Made by a program: the position numbers and the translations under genes. From positions 1,488,001 through 1,552,000 of the forward strand of contig JASVEC010000002.1 in the NCBI GenBank assembly GCA_030770535.1: a stretch of 64,000 nucleotides of DNA, in the 5' to 3' direction. Positions within the stretch are counted from its first letter, which is position 1. Every line of letters begins with the position of its first letter. Source of the stretch: Batkoa obscura. Its lineage: Eukaryota > Entomophthoromycota > Entomophthoromycetes > Entomophthorales > Batkoaceae. Below, piece after piece: positions 9,722-21,071 of the stretch. The notes under the pieces were generated by a model. The model made no database searches. It worked only from the letters and a program-made list of their open reading frames with translations, and was not told the origin of the DNA.

Positions 9722-10935
9722 ATGAAAGATGATACAACAAAAGAATGCTTTTTAAGGTATTTCGTTAATTGGAAATGAACTCTCGTTTATTGAGCTAAGA
9801 TTTCATAGTTCTTTTTTAATAATAAAATTAATATTCAATGTATTTGTGAATGAAATTACTTTTTTAAATAAATTGAATTAGATAGAAATATAGCTTTATA
9901 ATAACAAATGTATTTTATTGTGGTTATGGCTAGTTTTATTGTTATTAAAAGTGATATTTATATAAAAATATTCATAAAATACAGGGAGTTTATACCTTAT
10001 TTGAAATTTTGAAAACCACTTGTTACTTCAATAGTAAATATCTAATGGAGTTAAAAATTCCTATAAATAAGATCCTAGGATTAGATAATAGATTTGACTA
10101 TGCTTTTTACCAGTGGTCCTTTTTGATCACTTTAAAATCTTAAAGTGAAATGAGAGATAAAAATAATTCAAGTTGGAGTTAAAAGAAAGGCCTATAGTAT
10201 TAGAGTAAGATGAGTAAAAAAATCATCTTATATTATAAAGTAAAAATTTAATGACATATTAAACTAGAATTTCAACTATTACATTGCGTTTTATTGAAAT
10301 ATATTGATTAAATTTAAGGCTACGATTAGGTTACAGTTAATTATATTTTATTAAGCTGATGTAGAATTGAATTTGAGATATTAAAATTTCAATTTTGATC
10401 TATTAAATTAATAATCAAGTACTATTTATGACCCTATTTTTAATAGCATAAACTAGTAATTAACAGAATTTAAGAAAGGATTGATAAAAACTATTCATTT
10501 TAAAAAACTGAGAGGTCCAATTAGCGGTAAAACAAAAGGGTCAAAAAATAAATGCTAATAAAAAAATAACTAGAAATTCAAAGCAAACATTAATAGTTAG
10601 AAATGAAATAACAAACTAAAACATCTTAAAAATTAGTAGAATAAGTAGATAGCATTATGACTAACTAAACTAAAATCAATGAGTTTATTTCGTTATATAT
10701 TAAATCAAAACATTTCCACAGTCCAAGGAACTATGAATATACTCAATTAATATTATGGTTAAATGGGAGGAGTTAAGCTTAAAGAATCAAAAATAAATAT
10801 AAATAGTGCCCTTCACTCATCATAAATTTTAATTAAAAAAAGCCCAATTTTTAATTGAACTTTGTACTTGTCTAATCCAATAATAATATAATATAATATA
10901 ATATAATATAATATAAATCTTCCAATAATAACATA
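9722..10935. other. AT-rich intergenic region
   Basis: No gene, RNA or MITE recognised. A short ATAAT microsatellite at about 10881-10916 lies in the 5' leader of the next gene. Confidence 0.55.
10764..10804 (+). promoter_or_regulatory. Upstream TGGGAGG box and TATA of the 10936 gene
   Basis: TGGGAGGAGTTAAGC at 10764 followed by TATAAAT at 10798. The box is 172 bp before the ATG. Confidence 0.4.
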
Positions 10936-11577
10936 ATGAACTCAAAATTACTCCTAGCTTTATTCATTCAATTAACCCTTAGTCGTTCTATTGCTTTGAA
11001 TCGACGTCACGAAGGTGAGGATCATGGTAGTATGAGTATCATACCAGTTAAAGAAGATATTAGTCCAAGTGGAAATAGTAATGAAAATGCTGTTGTTCCA
11101 CATGAAACTAAATTTAGTAGTGATCCAATTGTTAATCTACATGAAGATAAGTATGAGATGTATACAAATTCTAATGGTATTTACAAGTGTAAAGCAGAAT
11201 ATCCAGAAGATACAAAAGATTCAAATAATCGACAACAGAATCAAAGTCAACAGCAAAGTCAACAACAAAGTCAAAAGAATAGCGGAGAAGCTCAAAACAA
11301 TCAACAACAAAATCAGGATCATCAGCAGAGCCAACAAAATCAACAACAAAGTCAACAAAATAATGGACAAACTCAAAATAATCAAAATACTCCACATCCA
11401 GAGCATTACGATGGACATCAAATGGATAATCAACCACAAAATAAAGATATTTATACATCAACTAAAACTCCCACACCTTTACCTGAAAAGAAAACTAGTT
11501 TATTAAGTGGAATACCTGTGATTGGTAATATAGCATCCTCTTTAGGAATTGATTCATTATTAGGCGGAATCTATTAA
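10936..11577 (+). CDS. Secreted Q/N-rich precursor with His/Met head and IPVIG tail, family B (213 aa)
   Basis: The order of parts is: signal peptide (1-18); an early RR site in ALNRRHEGEDHGSMS; a short His/Met-containing head; the conserved motif YTNSNGIYKCKAEYPED at about residues 76-92 with a single Cys; a Gln/Asn/Ser-rich low-complexity run (about 97-165); and a hydrophobic tail after PEKK, LLSGIPVIGNIASSLGIDSL. The 12090 gene has the same architecture and the 41202 gene shares head, motif and tail. Single exon. The low-complexity run is encoded by repeated CAA/AAT codons. Function unknown. Confidence 0.8.
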   Translation: MNSKLLLALFIQLTLSRSIALNRRHEGEDHGSMSIIPVKEDISPSGNSNENAVVPHETKFSSDPIVNLHEDKYEMYTNSNGIYKCKAEYPEDTKDSNNRQQNQSQQQSQQQSQKNSGEAQNNQQQNQDHQQSQQNQQQSQQNNGQTQNNQNTPHPEHYDGHQMDNQPQNKDIYTSTKTPTPLPEKKTSLLSGIPVIGNIASSLGIDSLLGGIY

Positions 11578-12089
11578 ATATGACAGGAAGTGGGATGCTT
11601 ATAGTTTGAAACTTAAGGAAATAAATATAATACTAGTTATTATTATAAACTAAAAAACAGTATTTTCTTTAAAGTTTTTATGAAGTTGAATATTTTTACG
11701 AAATTTTTTAAAAATTTTTGTTTTATTTTCATTAATATTATTTTTATTTCAACTTAAATTAAGAATTTGAAATCATCTAAAAATAAATCCAACTTATTAA
11801 TTTTTTAATTGTGTTATATTAATTAAATATTCTAGATTAACAGTCCACTACCTTTAGAATTCTAATTAAATTTTAAAGGCTAAATAGGAGGTTTTAATAA
11901 TACAATTCGTAAGAGTTTTTTAAAATTCAAGGATCTTAAGACTTTGTGTTTTTATTCTTTAAAGTTCAGTAATATAAATACTCCCACTTGATCTACATTA
12001 AATCTCTAAAAATAATAACAAACTATCAATTTGAAATTGAAGTTAACAGCTAATCTTATAATAATAATATCAATTAATATTCCAATATA
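11578..12089. other. Intergenic region between family B paralogues
   Basis: About 510 bp of AT-rich DNA containing only the promoter elements of the 12090 gene. Confidence 0.55.
11886..11980 (+). promoter_or_regulatory. Upstream AGGAGG box and TATA of the 12090 gene
   Basis: AGGAGGTTTTAATAATAC at 11886 resembles the GGGAGGGTTTAATATC block before the 7627 gene. TATAAATA is at 11973. Confidence 0.35.
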
Positions 12090-12749
12090 ATGAACACCAA
12101 ATTAATTTTAGCGTTATTCATTAATTTAACTTTAAGTCGTTCAATTGATTTGATTCGACGTCATGGAGATGAAGATCATGGTAGTATGAGTAATATGCCA
12201 ATGGGACAAGATATGGCTACAAACAACAACGGTAATAACGGCGTTGTTCTAAACAACCCAAATACAGCTACCCCACATGCCGCAATGTTAAATACCGATG
12301 CTAATATTCAAGTCCAAGAAGAGAATTACCAGATTTATACTAATCCAAATGGGATTTATAAATGTAAAGCTACTTATCCAGAAGATGGAAGTAATCAACC
12401 AACCCAACAAAGCCAAAATAATCAACAGACTCAACAACAGAATCAGAATAACCAACAGAATCAGAATAACCAACAAAACCAACAACAGAATCAGAACAAT
12501 CAACAACAAAGTCAACAAAATAACGGACAAACTCAAAATAACCAACAGACACAACACCAAACCCAGCAAGCTGGACACTCGGATGGCCATCAAATAAATA
12601 CTCAGCAACAACCCAAGGGTGATTATAGTCCTAACAAAAGCGATAAAGCCATACCTGAAAAGAAAGGAGGGATGTTAGGGGGTTTACCTATTGTTGGTGA
12701 TTTAGTTTCATCTTTAGGATTAGATTCTTTATTAGGCGGTATACTTTAA
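12090..12749 (+). CDS. Secreted Q/N-rich precursor with His/Met head and LPIVGD tail, family B (219 aa)
   Basis: Paralogue of the 10936 gene. A signal peptide (1-18) is followed by LIRRHGDEDHGSMSNMPMG, a dibasic site and His/Met head. The conserved motif YTNPNGIYKCKATYPED lies at about residues 82-98, then a long Gln/Asn run made of QQNQNN-type repeats (about 101-165). After PEKK comes the hydrophobic tail GGLPIVGDLVSSLGLDSLL. The tail closely matches the 10936 gene and more loosely the ends of the 41202, 48108 and 52173 proteins. Single exon. Function unknown. Confidence 0.8.
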   Translation: MNTKLILALFINLTLSRSIDLIRRHGDEDHGSMSNMPMGQDMATNNNGNNGVVLNNPNTATPHAAMLNTDANIQVQEENYQIYTNPNGIYKCKATYPEDGSNQPTQQSQNNQQTQQQNQNNQQNQNNQQNQQQNQNNQQQSQQNNGQTQNNQQTQHQTQQAGHSDGHQINTQQQPKGDYSPNKSDKAIPEKKGGMLGGLPIVGDLVSSLGLDSLLGGIL

Positions 12750-12836
12750 GTTGTTAAGTGAGTATTTATATTATGAAAATTAATAAAAAAAACAAATCTA
12801 CTTATTATTGCTAAATTTACTTTTTTTTTCCTTACT

Positions 12837-12943
12837 ATATGGGAGTGTCTTTTTTGACTTCATTATTTTTTCCATTCTTTAAGTGCTATTTAAGCGGAAA
12901 ATTTGTTAGTAAGATTCTTAAATACAAAAATACATCCCCATAT
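12837..12943 (+). mobile_element. MITE copy 7
   Basis: ATATGGGAGTG to CATCCCCATAT, forward. Confidence 0.85.
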
Positions 12944-13071
12944 ACTAGTATTTTCATAATTTATTACTTTTGCTCTTATGTTATTACTAAATTGTACTTT
13001 GAAAACAAGCAAAAAAGTATTAATATATAACTTTCTAATAATATTAATTTTATACATAAATTTAAAAATTA

Positions 13072-13170
13072 TTTGGGGATATATTTTCAGATTTAAGAAT
13101 TTTACTAACAATTTTTCCGCTTAAATAGTACTTAAGATAAAGAAGTGAAGCTAAAAAAACACTTCCATTT
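13072..13170 (-). mobile_element. MITE copy 8, slightly shortened
   Basis: TTTGGGGATATATTTTC to ACACTTCCATTT. The internal part near GCTTAAATAG is shortened. Confidence 0.75.
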
Positions 13171-14082
13171 AACTAAAATTAAAAATCGATTAAATTTTGA
13201 ATACTTATAAAGTTATTTATTTAAAAAAATAATCTTTCTTAAATAGGTTGATCTTATTAATTTTTTTGGTTTTTATTTAATACATACAAATTTTCAAATT
13301 TTGAATTAAATTATGAATATAATAAAATCATAGCTTTTAAATCAACGTAAACCAAAAATAAGATTTAAAATATTTTTTATTCATTTACTATATAAATATT
13401 AGATTTATAAATATGATTTTTATTTTCTTTTTTAATGCTATTTCAATAGTTTATAATAACCTTTATTTATTTCTTCGTTTTTAAGAAAAAAAACGTAGAA
13501 TTTTAATTATTTTCAGCTTAAATAATTTATTCAAACTTTTTTTATTAAAATTTAAAGTAAAAAGCAATTTTTTATTTTTACTCCTCTTTATTTTTATAAT
13601 TAACTAAAAAATTAATTATTTAAGTTGTTTATTTATTAGCTTCTTATTTAAACTTTGTTTGTTTTAAATTTTTGCTTTTATAAATAATGTCTATATAGCT
13701 TAAAAGTTCCACAGATACTATCTTAATAGTTTTGTACAAAAAATTTACTGCTTTATCAATGATATAAAAATTAATGTTAATAAATTCTAAGTATTAAATC
13801 TAAACTCTGACTTGGCTATTTATTGAATTATTTTTACTTTGTCTAATTTATCTGTTTGCTGTTTAAAAATATTGATTAAAACTTTTAGTATTAATAATGT
13901 TACTATGTTTAATAATAATTTTATTAAGTTATTTAATGAACTGATCTTTTAAATATTATAGAATTTTTTTAATTAAAAACAAAACTTTATTTCTAAATAT
14001 AATAACACTTTTTATTTTTTAACTTATATTCCATATATTTAAACTTATTAAACTATAATTAAAGCAAATTGATGTTATTATA

Positions 14083-14188
14083 AAATGGGGATGTGTTTTT
14101 GTATTTAAAAATTGTACTAACAATTTTTCCACTCAAATAGCGCTTAAAAGATGGAAGAAGTAATGAAGCCAAAAAATAGCTCTATATT
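14083..14188 (-). mobile_element. MITE copy 9
   Basis: AAATGGGGATG at the left; the right terminus (TAGCTCTATAT) has decayed. Confidence 0.8.
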
Positions 14189-14861
14189 ATAAATAACTTT
14201 AATATTATTAGTAAATTTTTAGCTTATTTTGGTTTTTTTATATTTTTATCATTTAAATACTAGTAACTTTTTATTTTATTAATTTAAATTCTCTTTACTT
14301 GTATCAACATTTTAGTTTTATATTTTTATTTCAATTTTGTTTTATTTTTAGCACTTTTTTGTTTTGACTTTTTTAGAGTTTATGTTTTATTTTTTTTAAC
14401 ACAATTTTCATTTTGTTATTATTTTATAAACTTTATATAAAAGCTATATATTTTTTTAATTTAATTTTTTTAAGAAAATAGTTTTTTTTTCTTTTATTAT
14501 TATATGAGATCTATTTAAATATTGAAAATAAAGCAGTTTTTATTTTAGTTTTTCGATTTTTTAAAAATAAAAAAGCCCCAGCTTATTTCTTATCTTATTA
14601 AATAGTATTTCATAATAATATTATTTCTTAAATTTATTAATTCAAATACTTGTGTTTTATTTTAATCAATAAAATATTTAAAATTTTAGCATTTTAAAAG
14701 CAAAAAAGATTAAATTTTTATAAAATTTATTCACCCTCTAATTAGCTAACTTTGGTTATCTCAAAAACAATTAAAATGTTTTATAAAATAAATATTGAAT
14801 TTATTCAAATACTAACATGAATTATTTTCTGTTTAAATAAAATGTTATCTCAATTTTTAAT

Positions 14862-14967
14862 ATATGGGGATGAATTTTTGTGTTTAAGAATTTTACTAAC
14901 AATTTTTCCACTCAAATAGGGCTTAAAAAATGAAAAAAGTAATGAAACCAAAAAAAGATCCCCATAT
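14862..14967 (-). mobile_element. MITE copy 10
   Basis: ATATGGGGATGA to GATCCCCATAT, well preserved. Confidence 0.85.
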
Positions 14968-15307
14968 ATAATTTTATTTCCTTTGGATAATAAATTTAAA
15001 ATTTGCTAATGTATAATAGTTATAGGTAAAGACCATATTAAAAAAAACTATACAGTGGTAGTATAGATAAGCAATGAAGGAGCAGGGGAAAAAACGTTAA
15101 TTGATGCTACCTTGAGTGGTAGACTGGAAATTTTAACCAAAATAAACTTTCAATTCACGTTCGATGATAGCAACTTTGATTTATCTTCCTTACAATTTTA
15201 ATCTCAATTCCAGCCAATCAATCCACTTAAAATTACGACCAATAAAATAACTCCTAAACTATAATGGGATTTCAAACAACACTGTCCATTTTAACTTCAT
15301 TTTCAAA

Positions 15308-16416
15308 ATGTATAGAACAAGCCTACTACAAACTGGTAGGCGTCAACTTAACCCTATAAAGTTAGATGTCAGAAGTTTTGTCAGCCCATCAACACCATTA
15401 TTGAAAAATAATTTTACTAATAGCTATGAAAAAAAGTTAACATCTCAACTTGATATATCGGCCATCAAGAGTGCACCCAAAATTGAACAAAGTGTAGAAG
15501 AAGATAGACCAAGTTCCAAGTCTTACTTCACTGGTAATACTACTTATTATGATTTAATTGTTGGTTTAGATCAATGTTTGGAATATTATACTCCAAATGA
15601 TCCATTTTATTCGGATAAATTACAACCTACCGATATTGTACCTTATAAAGAGAGACAATTTTATTGGTTATCTCATAATGCTATGGCAAGTTATTTAAAG
15701 ACTGATTTAACCAAAAACCAATATCGTTCCATTATTGCTAGATTAGATAGGATAGCTGAAAATGATGTTAATCGTTTACAAAGTTTACCACAAAGTTTAA
15801 GAGAGTATTTAGCTAAACTCTCTGCTAGTGGTAGTTTACAAGAACAACAAAGAAAGGTAGTCCAATTAGATTCTATGGGTAGAGCTTATTCCGTTGGTTA
15901 TCGTAAAGAAGCTTCTGTTAGATGTTGGTTAGTTAAAGGTGAAGGGAAATTGATGATCAATGGTACTCCATTGGCTGAGTATTTTGGTAGATACTTAGAT
16001 AGAGAAAATGCTGTTTTGCCATTGGCTTTAACTAATAGTTTGAGTAAATATAATGCCTGGTTAATTGCTTTAGGTGGTGGTACAACAGGTAAACTTCTTT
16101 ATGGCTTTTAAACAAAATATTTATTTTTTGGTTAGGTCAATCTCAAGCTACTTCATTAGCTCTTGCTAAAGCTTTGATTGTTCATGAACCTGAATTGGAA
16201 ACAGTTTTAGAGGAAGGTAAGGGTTTTGTTTCATTTTTTTAAGGAGTTTCATTAAAATTTCTTTAGCCAAATTATTATATAGAGATCCAAGAGTGGTTGA
16301 ACGTAAGAAGACTGGTCAACCTAAAGCACGTAAGAAGTTTACTTGGTAAGAAATTTGAACTAATTATTGTATTAAGTTGATATTAACCTTATTTTTACTA
16401 TAGGGTTAAAAGATAA
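15308..16416 (+). CDS. MRPS9: Mitochondrial ribosomal protein uS9m
   Basis: Component of the small subunit of the mitochondrial ribosome. Exons: 15308-16088, 16136-16216, 16267-16345 and 16404-16416, giving 317 aa in one open frame. The S9 domain covers the C-terminal 130 residues: SYRKEASVRCWLVKGEG-like text in the first exon (VGYRKEASVRCWLVKGEGK), LIALGGGTTGQ across intron 1, then SLALAKALIVHEP and RDPRVVERKKTGQPKARKKF. The end KFTWVKR, conserved in this family, is reached only by splicing a 13-nt last exon. The N terminus has a plausible mitochondrial presequence. The long extension before the S9 domain fits mitochondrial homologues. Confidence 0.9.
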
Positions 16417-16922
16417 ATTGTTTTTTTTAATAAAGACTATTTTTATGAAAGTTGACATTTTCAAACATTTATAAATTTTCAATAGTTGCTAGATATTAGT
16501 AAGCAATATATTAAATATATCATCCCTTATATTATAGTCGATCTTTAATCTATTTTAGTTTCTAATTTATCATACTACCTTAAATTCCAAACCAAATATG
16601 TTTTTACACCTTTTTCCGAAAAAGCTGAGTAAATAAAAATTAAAAATGTGTCAAAAACTAAATATGATTGAGTTTAAATGTACACTAACTAAATGTTTAT
16701 TTAAAAATAAGGTTTAGATCTTAAACTACAGATAGTGTAACAATACATATCGTTGATTTTCAAAATAAGTGCAAAATAACGCTGATTTGAAATTAAAGTG
16801 TGTCTTTTTAACTCAATCATTTTGGAAAAAGTAATTCTTACTTTAAAAATAGTGCTTAGCAAACTAAAAAGTAAAGCTAAAATCCAAAAAATCGCAATCT
16901 TTTTGAAATATAATTCATAGAT

Positions 16923-17993
16923 ATGAGCGAAACAGATAATAAAAAAACAAGCAGTATCAATAAAGTCCCAACGAGTAGTAAAAGAATCCAACGATCGGAT
17001 TATATAGATTATGATTTAAGTAAAATGGTTGATAGTAAAGGAGGTTTTCTAATTGAAGAAGAAAATCCCCAAGTTAAATTAAATCAAGTCGAACCTATTC
17101 TATTAAAAGATATACGTAATGATTTATTTATCAATTGAATTTATATTAGTCCAAATTTTTCTATATGAAGAATATTAATAATTCAATAATTAGCTGAAGA
17201 TAACGATCGCTGCAAAGAGTGTCAAAAATTAGGAGTTGATCCCTTATTTTTTCAATTATTTAAAGTATCAGTTTGTAGTGATTGTAAAAAATCAGTAACG
17301 GAAAAGTATTCCTTATTAACAAAAACAGAAGTAAAAGAAGTAAGTCTTGAAATATTTATAACATCTTATTTAGTTTTTAAATTTTTTAAATCGCTATTTT
17401 TTTATTTAGGATTATTTGTTAACTGAAGGTGATTTATAAAAATATTACTATTTATTTTGAAATTTTTTTTATTAATACAATCAACCAAAAATTATTAGAT
17501 GAATTAAGAGATAAAGATTTATTTAATTGTTGGAGTAAACCAAATCCAAGAAAATCAAGTTGGAATAATATGTTGTTATATTTAAGGGAACAAGTAAATA
17601 GTATAAATAGATAAAACTATAATAATATTAATAAAACATTACCATATTAATACTTTAATAATAAAAGGTAGAAATGTATGCCTATAAAAAATGGGGCGGT
17701 AGTGAAGGCTTAGACGCTGAATTAGAACGTCGAGAAATGGTAAAAAAAAAGAAAAAAGCAGATAAATTTAAAAATAAATTAAAAGGTGACTAATCAATTT
17801 TTCAACAATCTTCAAAGTAAAATTAATATTGATTTTTTTATTTCTTTATTTAGATTTAAGAAAAAGGACTCGTACTGAAACTTGGGAACAGCAACGTCCA
17901 AAAATACAAGTTCATGAACATCAATTTATTCAAGGGGAAACTGAAGGCAAATGCACAATTTGTGGATTGAAAGTGGAGATGGAAACATTTTAA
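16923..17993 (+). CDS. RAD14: DNA repair protein XPA/Rad14
   Basis: Nucleotide excision repair damage-recognition and scaffold protein. Exons: 16923-17115, 17194-17339, 17410-17428, 17499-17593, 17668-17785 and 17854-17993, giving 236 aa. The zinc finger is CKEC and then VCSDC in exon 2. The XPA DNA-binding core follows: DYLLTEDELRDKDL, FNCWSKPNPRKSSWNNM, LYLREQVEMYAYKKWGG, then GLDAELERRE and LRKRTRTETWE. The C terminus CTICGLKVEMETF matches the conserved end of the family. Exon 3 is only 19 nt. The frame closes exactly through all five introns, which supports the model. Confidence 0.9.
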
Positions 17994-19300
17994 TGGAAGT
18001 GGGTTGGGGTATATGATAGATTAAAGGGGGATTAAAGTGATGGAATAGGGCTAGGAAACAGAAGTATTATAGGCTTCGAATAAACACAAAGATATTATTT
18101 AAGATAATTATTAATTTTGTCTACTTGTTGATTTAGTAAAAGAAGGTAGATGTATTTTGTTAAGATTCTAAAAGTAATTTAATAGAAATCTTTAATAAAA
18201 ACCATCCAGTGTATCTTCAACTTATTTTTAAAATATTTGATTTGTTTCGAAGCTTTTAAAAATCAATAGCATCTATGGTTAATGTTTTACTATTTTGTTT
18301 GTTTTGATTACAATTTCAAGTTTAATATCTTTTTATTAACTTAATAATATCAATTTATCATTATTTATTAGAATCAATTATGAATTTGCTTAATTGAAAT
18401 TTAAATAGTTTATTACATAAAAATTTCTATTTATAGTAAATCATTCAATCTCAGCTTTTAAAATCAACTAATCTTTTGATATTAGTTTTAAAAATTAAAG
18501 CCAAAGGGCTTTGTGTTTATTAGCTTATAATGTTATGAAAGTGGAGTGATTAGGGAGGAACAAATTCAAACAAAGATTAATCTTTTGATATTGTCAATAA
18601 CATTCAGTATTTTTTTAATTAAAAATCCGAATAGATGAACCTCAATATAATAAAATAATTCAACTCAAAGGCAATATTTTGATTAAAACATCTGATATTG
18701 ACCTTTTAAAATTCCACCTTCTAATTTGATTTAACAAAAAACAAAATGGTTCCCAATATTTTTGTTAAAAGTTAAATTCAAATACAAAGTAAAATTAAAT
18801 TTGATAATAAATTAAATTAAATAACTTATATTCATTTAAGTCAATTAATAATTTTTTCAGAGGTTTAATTAAATTTAATGAAATAAAAGAAACAAATGGG
18901 GATGTATTTTTGTGTCTAAGAATTTTACTAACAAATTTTCCGCTTAAATAGCGCTCAAAAAATGGAAAAAATAATGAAGTCAAAAAAAACACTCCCAAAT
19001 ATTAGAGTTATTTAAATAGCTGATTAGATATTGTGTAGATGATATATTAATATTTAGAAGTGAAAGTTGGTATAAATTATTAATGTTTATAGTTTTTAAC
19101 TATATTAAGTATCTTAAACTTAATTTTTCAAATAACATTAAAGTAAAAGAATTTTATACAAATTTATTTATAGATACTTAATTTATCTATCTAAAAATTA
19201 ATATATGATATCAACAAAAAAGATAATTATATACAATTATCTTCAAAAATAATATATATAAACTCAACATTTATTCAATGATTAAATTTATAAAACAATA
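17994..19300. other. AT-rich intergenic region with one MITE
   Basis: Holds the MITE at 18894 and a TATA-like ATATATATAAAC at about 19250 before the oxidase gene. Nothing else recognised. Confidence 0.6.
18894..19000 (-). mobile_element. MITE copy 11
   Basis: AAATGGGGATG to CACTCCCAAAT. The AAAT flanks on both sides fit a short target duplication. Confidence 0.85.
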
Positions 19301-20866
19301 ATGAATTACATAATCATAATATTATTCTGTTTTCTTAATGCTCTTGATAGTAAAATCCATTATTATTCATGGGAAGTTAAAGATCAAGATATTGCAGTAG
19401 ATAATTTTAATTTTGAAGGTATAACTATTAATGGAGTTTATCCAGGTCCTACTATTGAAATTGAACAACATGATCAAGTTAATATATTAATTAATAATCA
19501 AAGTCATCGAAATATAACTATTCATTGGCATGGAATTGAGCAGAGAAATAGTAACAATATGGATGGTGTACCTGAATTAACCCAAGCAAGGATCTTAACA
19601 AACAGTTCATTTAAATATCAATTTAACGTATATAAACAAAGTGGGACTTATTGGTATCATGCTCATACTGATTTGGATATTCAAGTAATTTATGGGGCAT
19701 TGATTATCAAAGAGAAGTTTCTAAAAGAGTTAATTGAATACAATGAAAACTATTATTATGATGAGGAATTTACTTTAATTTTAAGTGAACGTTGGCATAA
19801 AAATACCAGTTTAATTTATCATGATTTATTAAATCCACCCTTTCAGTTTCCATTTCCATCCCAATCTATCTTAACTAATGGTAGAACTTTTGATGTTTGG
19901 GAAAACAATACTAGCACTAAAGAAAAGGATTTGTTTAATGAGGGTTATTATGTAAAAAATGTAGATTTTAATAAAATTTATCGAATTCGAATTATTGCAG
20001 CTAATGGACTATCTAATTTAATCTTTGAAATTCAAAATCATATAGAATTCAAAGTAATTGAAGTAGATGGCACTTTGATTGAACCTATATTAACTAATCG
20101 AATTGAATTACATCCAGCACAGAGATATTCTATATTAGTTAAAATGAATCAACCTATTAATAATTATTATATGATGACTAGAATTACAGGTAGTAATAGT
20201 AATCCTCTATTACCTAATAATGGAGTAGCAATATTACATTATAATGGAGCAGAACCAACAGATAAATTAAAGAAAAAGTTGTATGTGCCTGAGAGATTAA
20301 ATTTAACTGAGAATTTATGGATTTTACCTAAATTGAAAAATTCACAATTTTATCGAAGCAATTGTATCGATGTTCAAGATACTCATATTTATCAAGTACC
20401 TAAACAAATTGATCAGGAAATTATTATCAACATTACTAATGGAATAGCTAATAATGTACCTAAATTTCTAATTAATAATCAATTGGAAAATAAAAATTAT
20501 TTTATAAAAAATAATACTAATATACAAATTATATTACAACATTTTCAACCCATAGGAGGTAATTGCGTTACTCATCCTTGGCATTTACATGGTCACTCTT
20601 TTTATGTAGTTTCCAATGGCACTTTACCTTATGATCCTTCTACTGACTCAATCAAGATTCAAGATACTATTTTATCTCATAAAAAGAATCTTGTATTACA
20701 AGATACGTTTACTCATTTTGCTAACCCAAGGACTGTGGGAGATGTTGTTTTCTGTGGCTGGTATGCTATCCGACTTAAAGCTGATAATCCAGGAAAATGG
20801 TTATCTCATTGCCATATTAATCCTCATTTAGTAATGGGTAAGAGTTTTGTATTAAATTATAATTGA
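19301..20866 (+). CDS. Laccase-like multicopper oxidase, secreted (521 aa)
   Basis: Oxidises phenolic or metal substrates with reduction of O2 to water. A signal peptide (about 1-17) precedes three cupredoxin domains. Copper motifs: HWHG at 75-78, YWYHAH ending at 122, HPWHLHGHSF from 425, and HCHINPHLVMGKS from 503. All ten His ligands and the type 1 Cys (504) are visible. The position one residue after the conserved G of the last motif, usually Met, Leu or Phe (type 1 axial position), is Lys514. The TQCPI motif usual after DGVP reads TQARI. Length fits laccases and ascorbate oxidases, and the last motif is closer to the ascorbate oxidase form HCHIEPHLHMGM. Many NxS/T sites fit secretion. 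Single exon. Confidence 0.85.
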   Translation: MNYIIIILFCFLNALDSKIHYYSWEVKDQDIAVDNFNFEGITINGVYPGPTIEIEQHDQVNILINNQSHRNITIHWHGIEQRNSNNMDGVPELTQARILTNSSFKYQFNVYKQSGTYWYHAHTDLDIQVIYGALIIKEKFLKELIEYNENYYYDEEFTLILSERWHKNTSLIYHDLLNPPFQFPFPSQSILTNGRTFDVWENNTSTKEKDLFNEGYYVKNVDFNKIYRIRIIAANGLSNLIFEIQNHIEFKVIEVDGTLIEPILTNRIELHPAQRYSILVKMNQPINNYYMMTRITGSNSNPLLPNNGVAILHYNGAEPTDKLKKKLYVPERLNLTENLWILPKLKNSQFYRSNCIDVQDTHIYQVPKQIDQEIIINITNGIANNVPKFLINNQLENKNYFIKNNTNIQIILQHFQPIGGNCVTHPWHLHGHSFYVVSNGTLPYDPSTDSIKIQDTILSHKKNLVLQDTFTHFANPRTVGDVVFCGWYAIRLKADNPGKWLSHCHINPHLVMGKSFVLNYN

Positions 20867-20967
20867 TTGAAAAATAAATTATAATTATATTATAAAGTTT
20901 AGTCATTTTTTATGTATAACTTTTTTCTTTTTAAAAAGCTTTTATATCCAATGTTTTACTAAATTTA

Positions 20968-21071
20968 ATTTGGAAATGTTTATTTAATTATCATTTTTTC
21001 CATCTTTTAAGCACTATTTAGTCAGAAAAATTGTTAATAAAATTCTCAAACAAAAAAATACATCTCCCATC
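20968..21071 (+). mobile_element. MITE copy 12, decayed
   Basis: Core TCCATCTTTTAAGCACTATT is clear and the right end is CATCTCCCAT. The left terminus is degraded. Confidence 0.7.

Larger units (their letters stand above)
12750..15307. other. AT-rich intergenic region with four MITEs
   Basis: About 2.5 kb of very AT-rich DNA with MITE copies at 12837, 13072, 14083 and 14862. No gene supported. Confidence 0.65.

Noticed and set aside
11171-12611. Open frames in other frames and on the minus strand across the Q/N-rich genes
   Set aside because: Repeated CAA/AAT codons keep all frames open. The called frames have signal peptides and conserved motifs; these do not.
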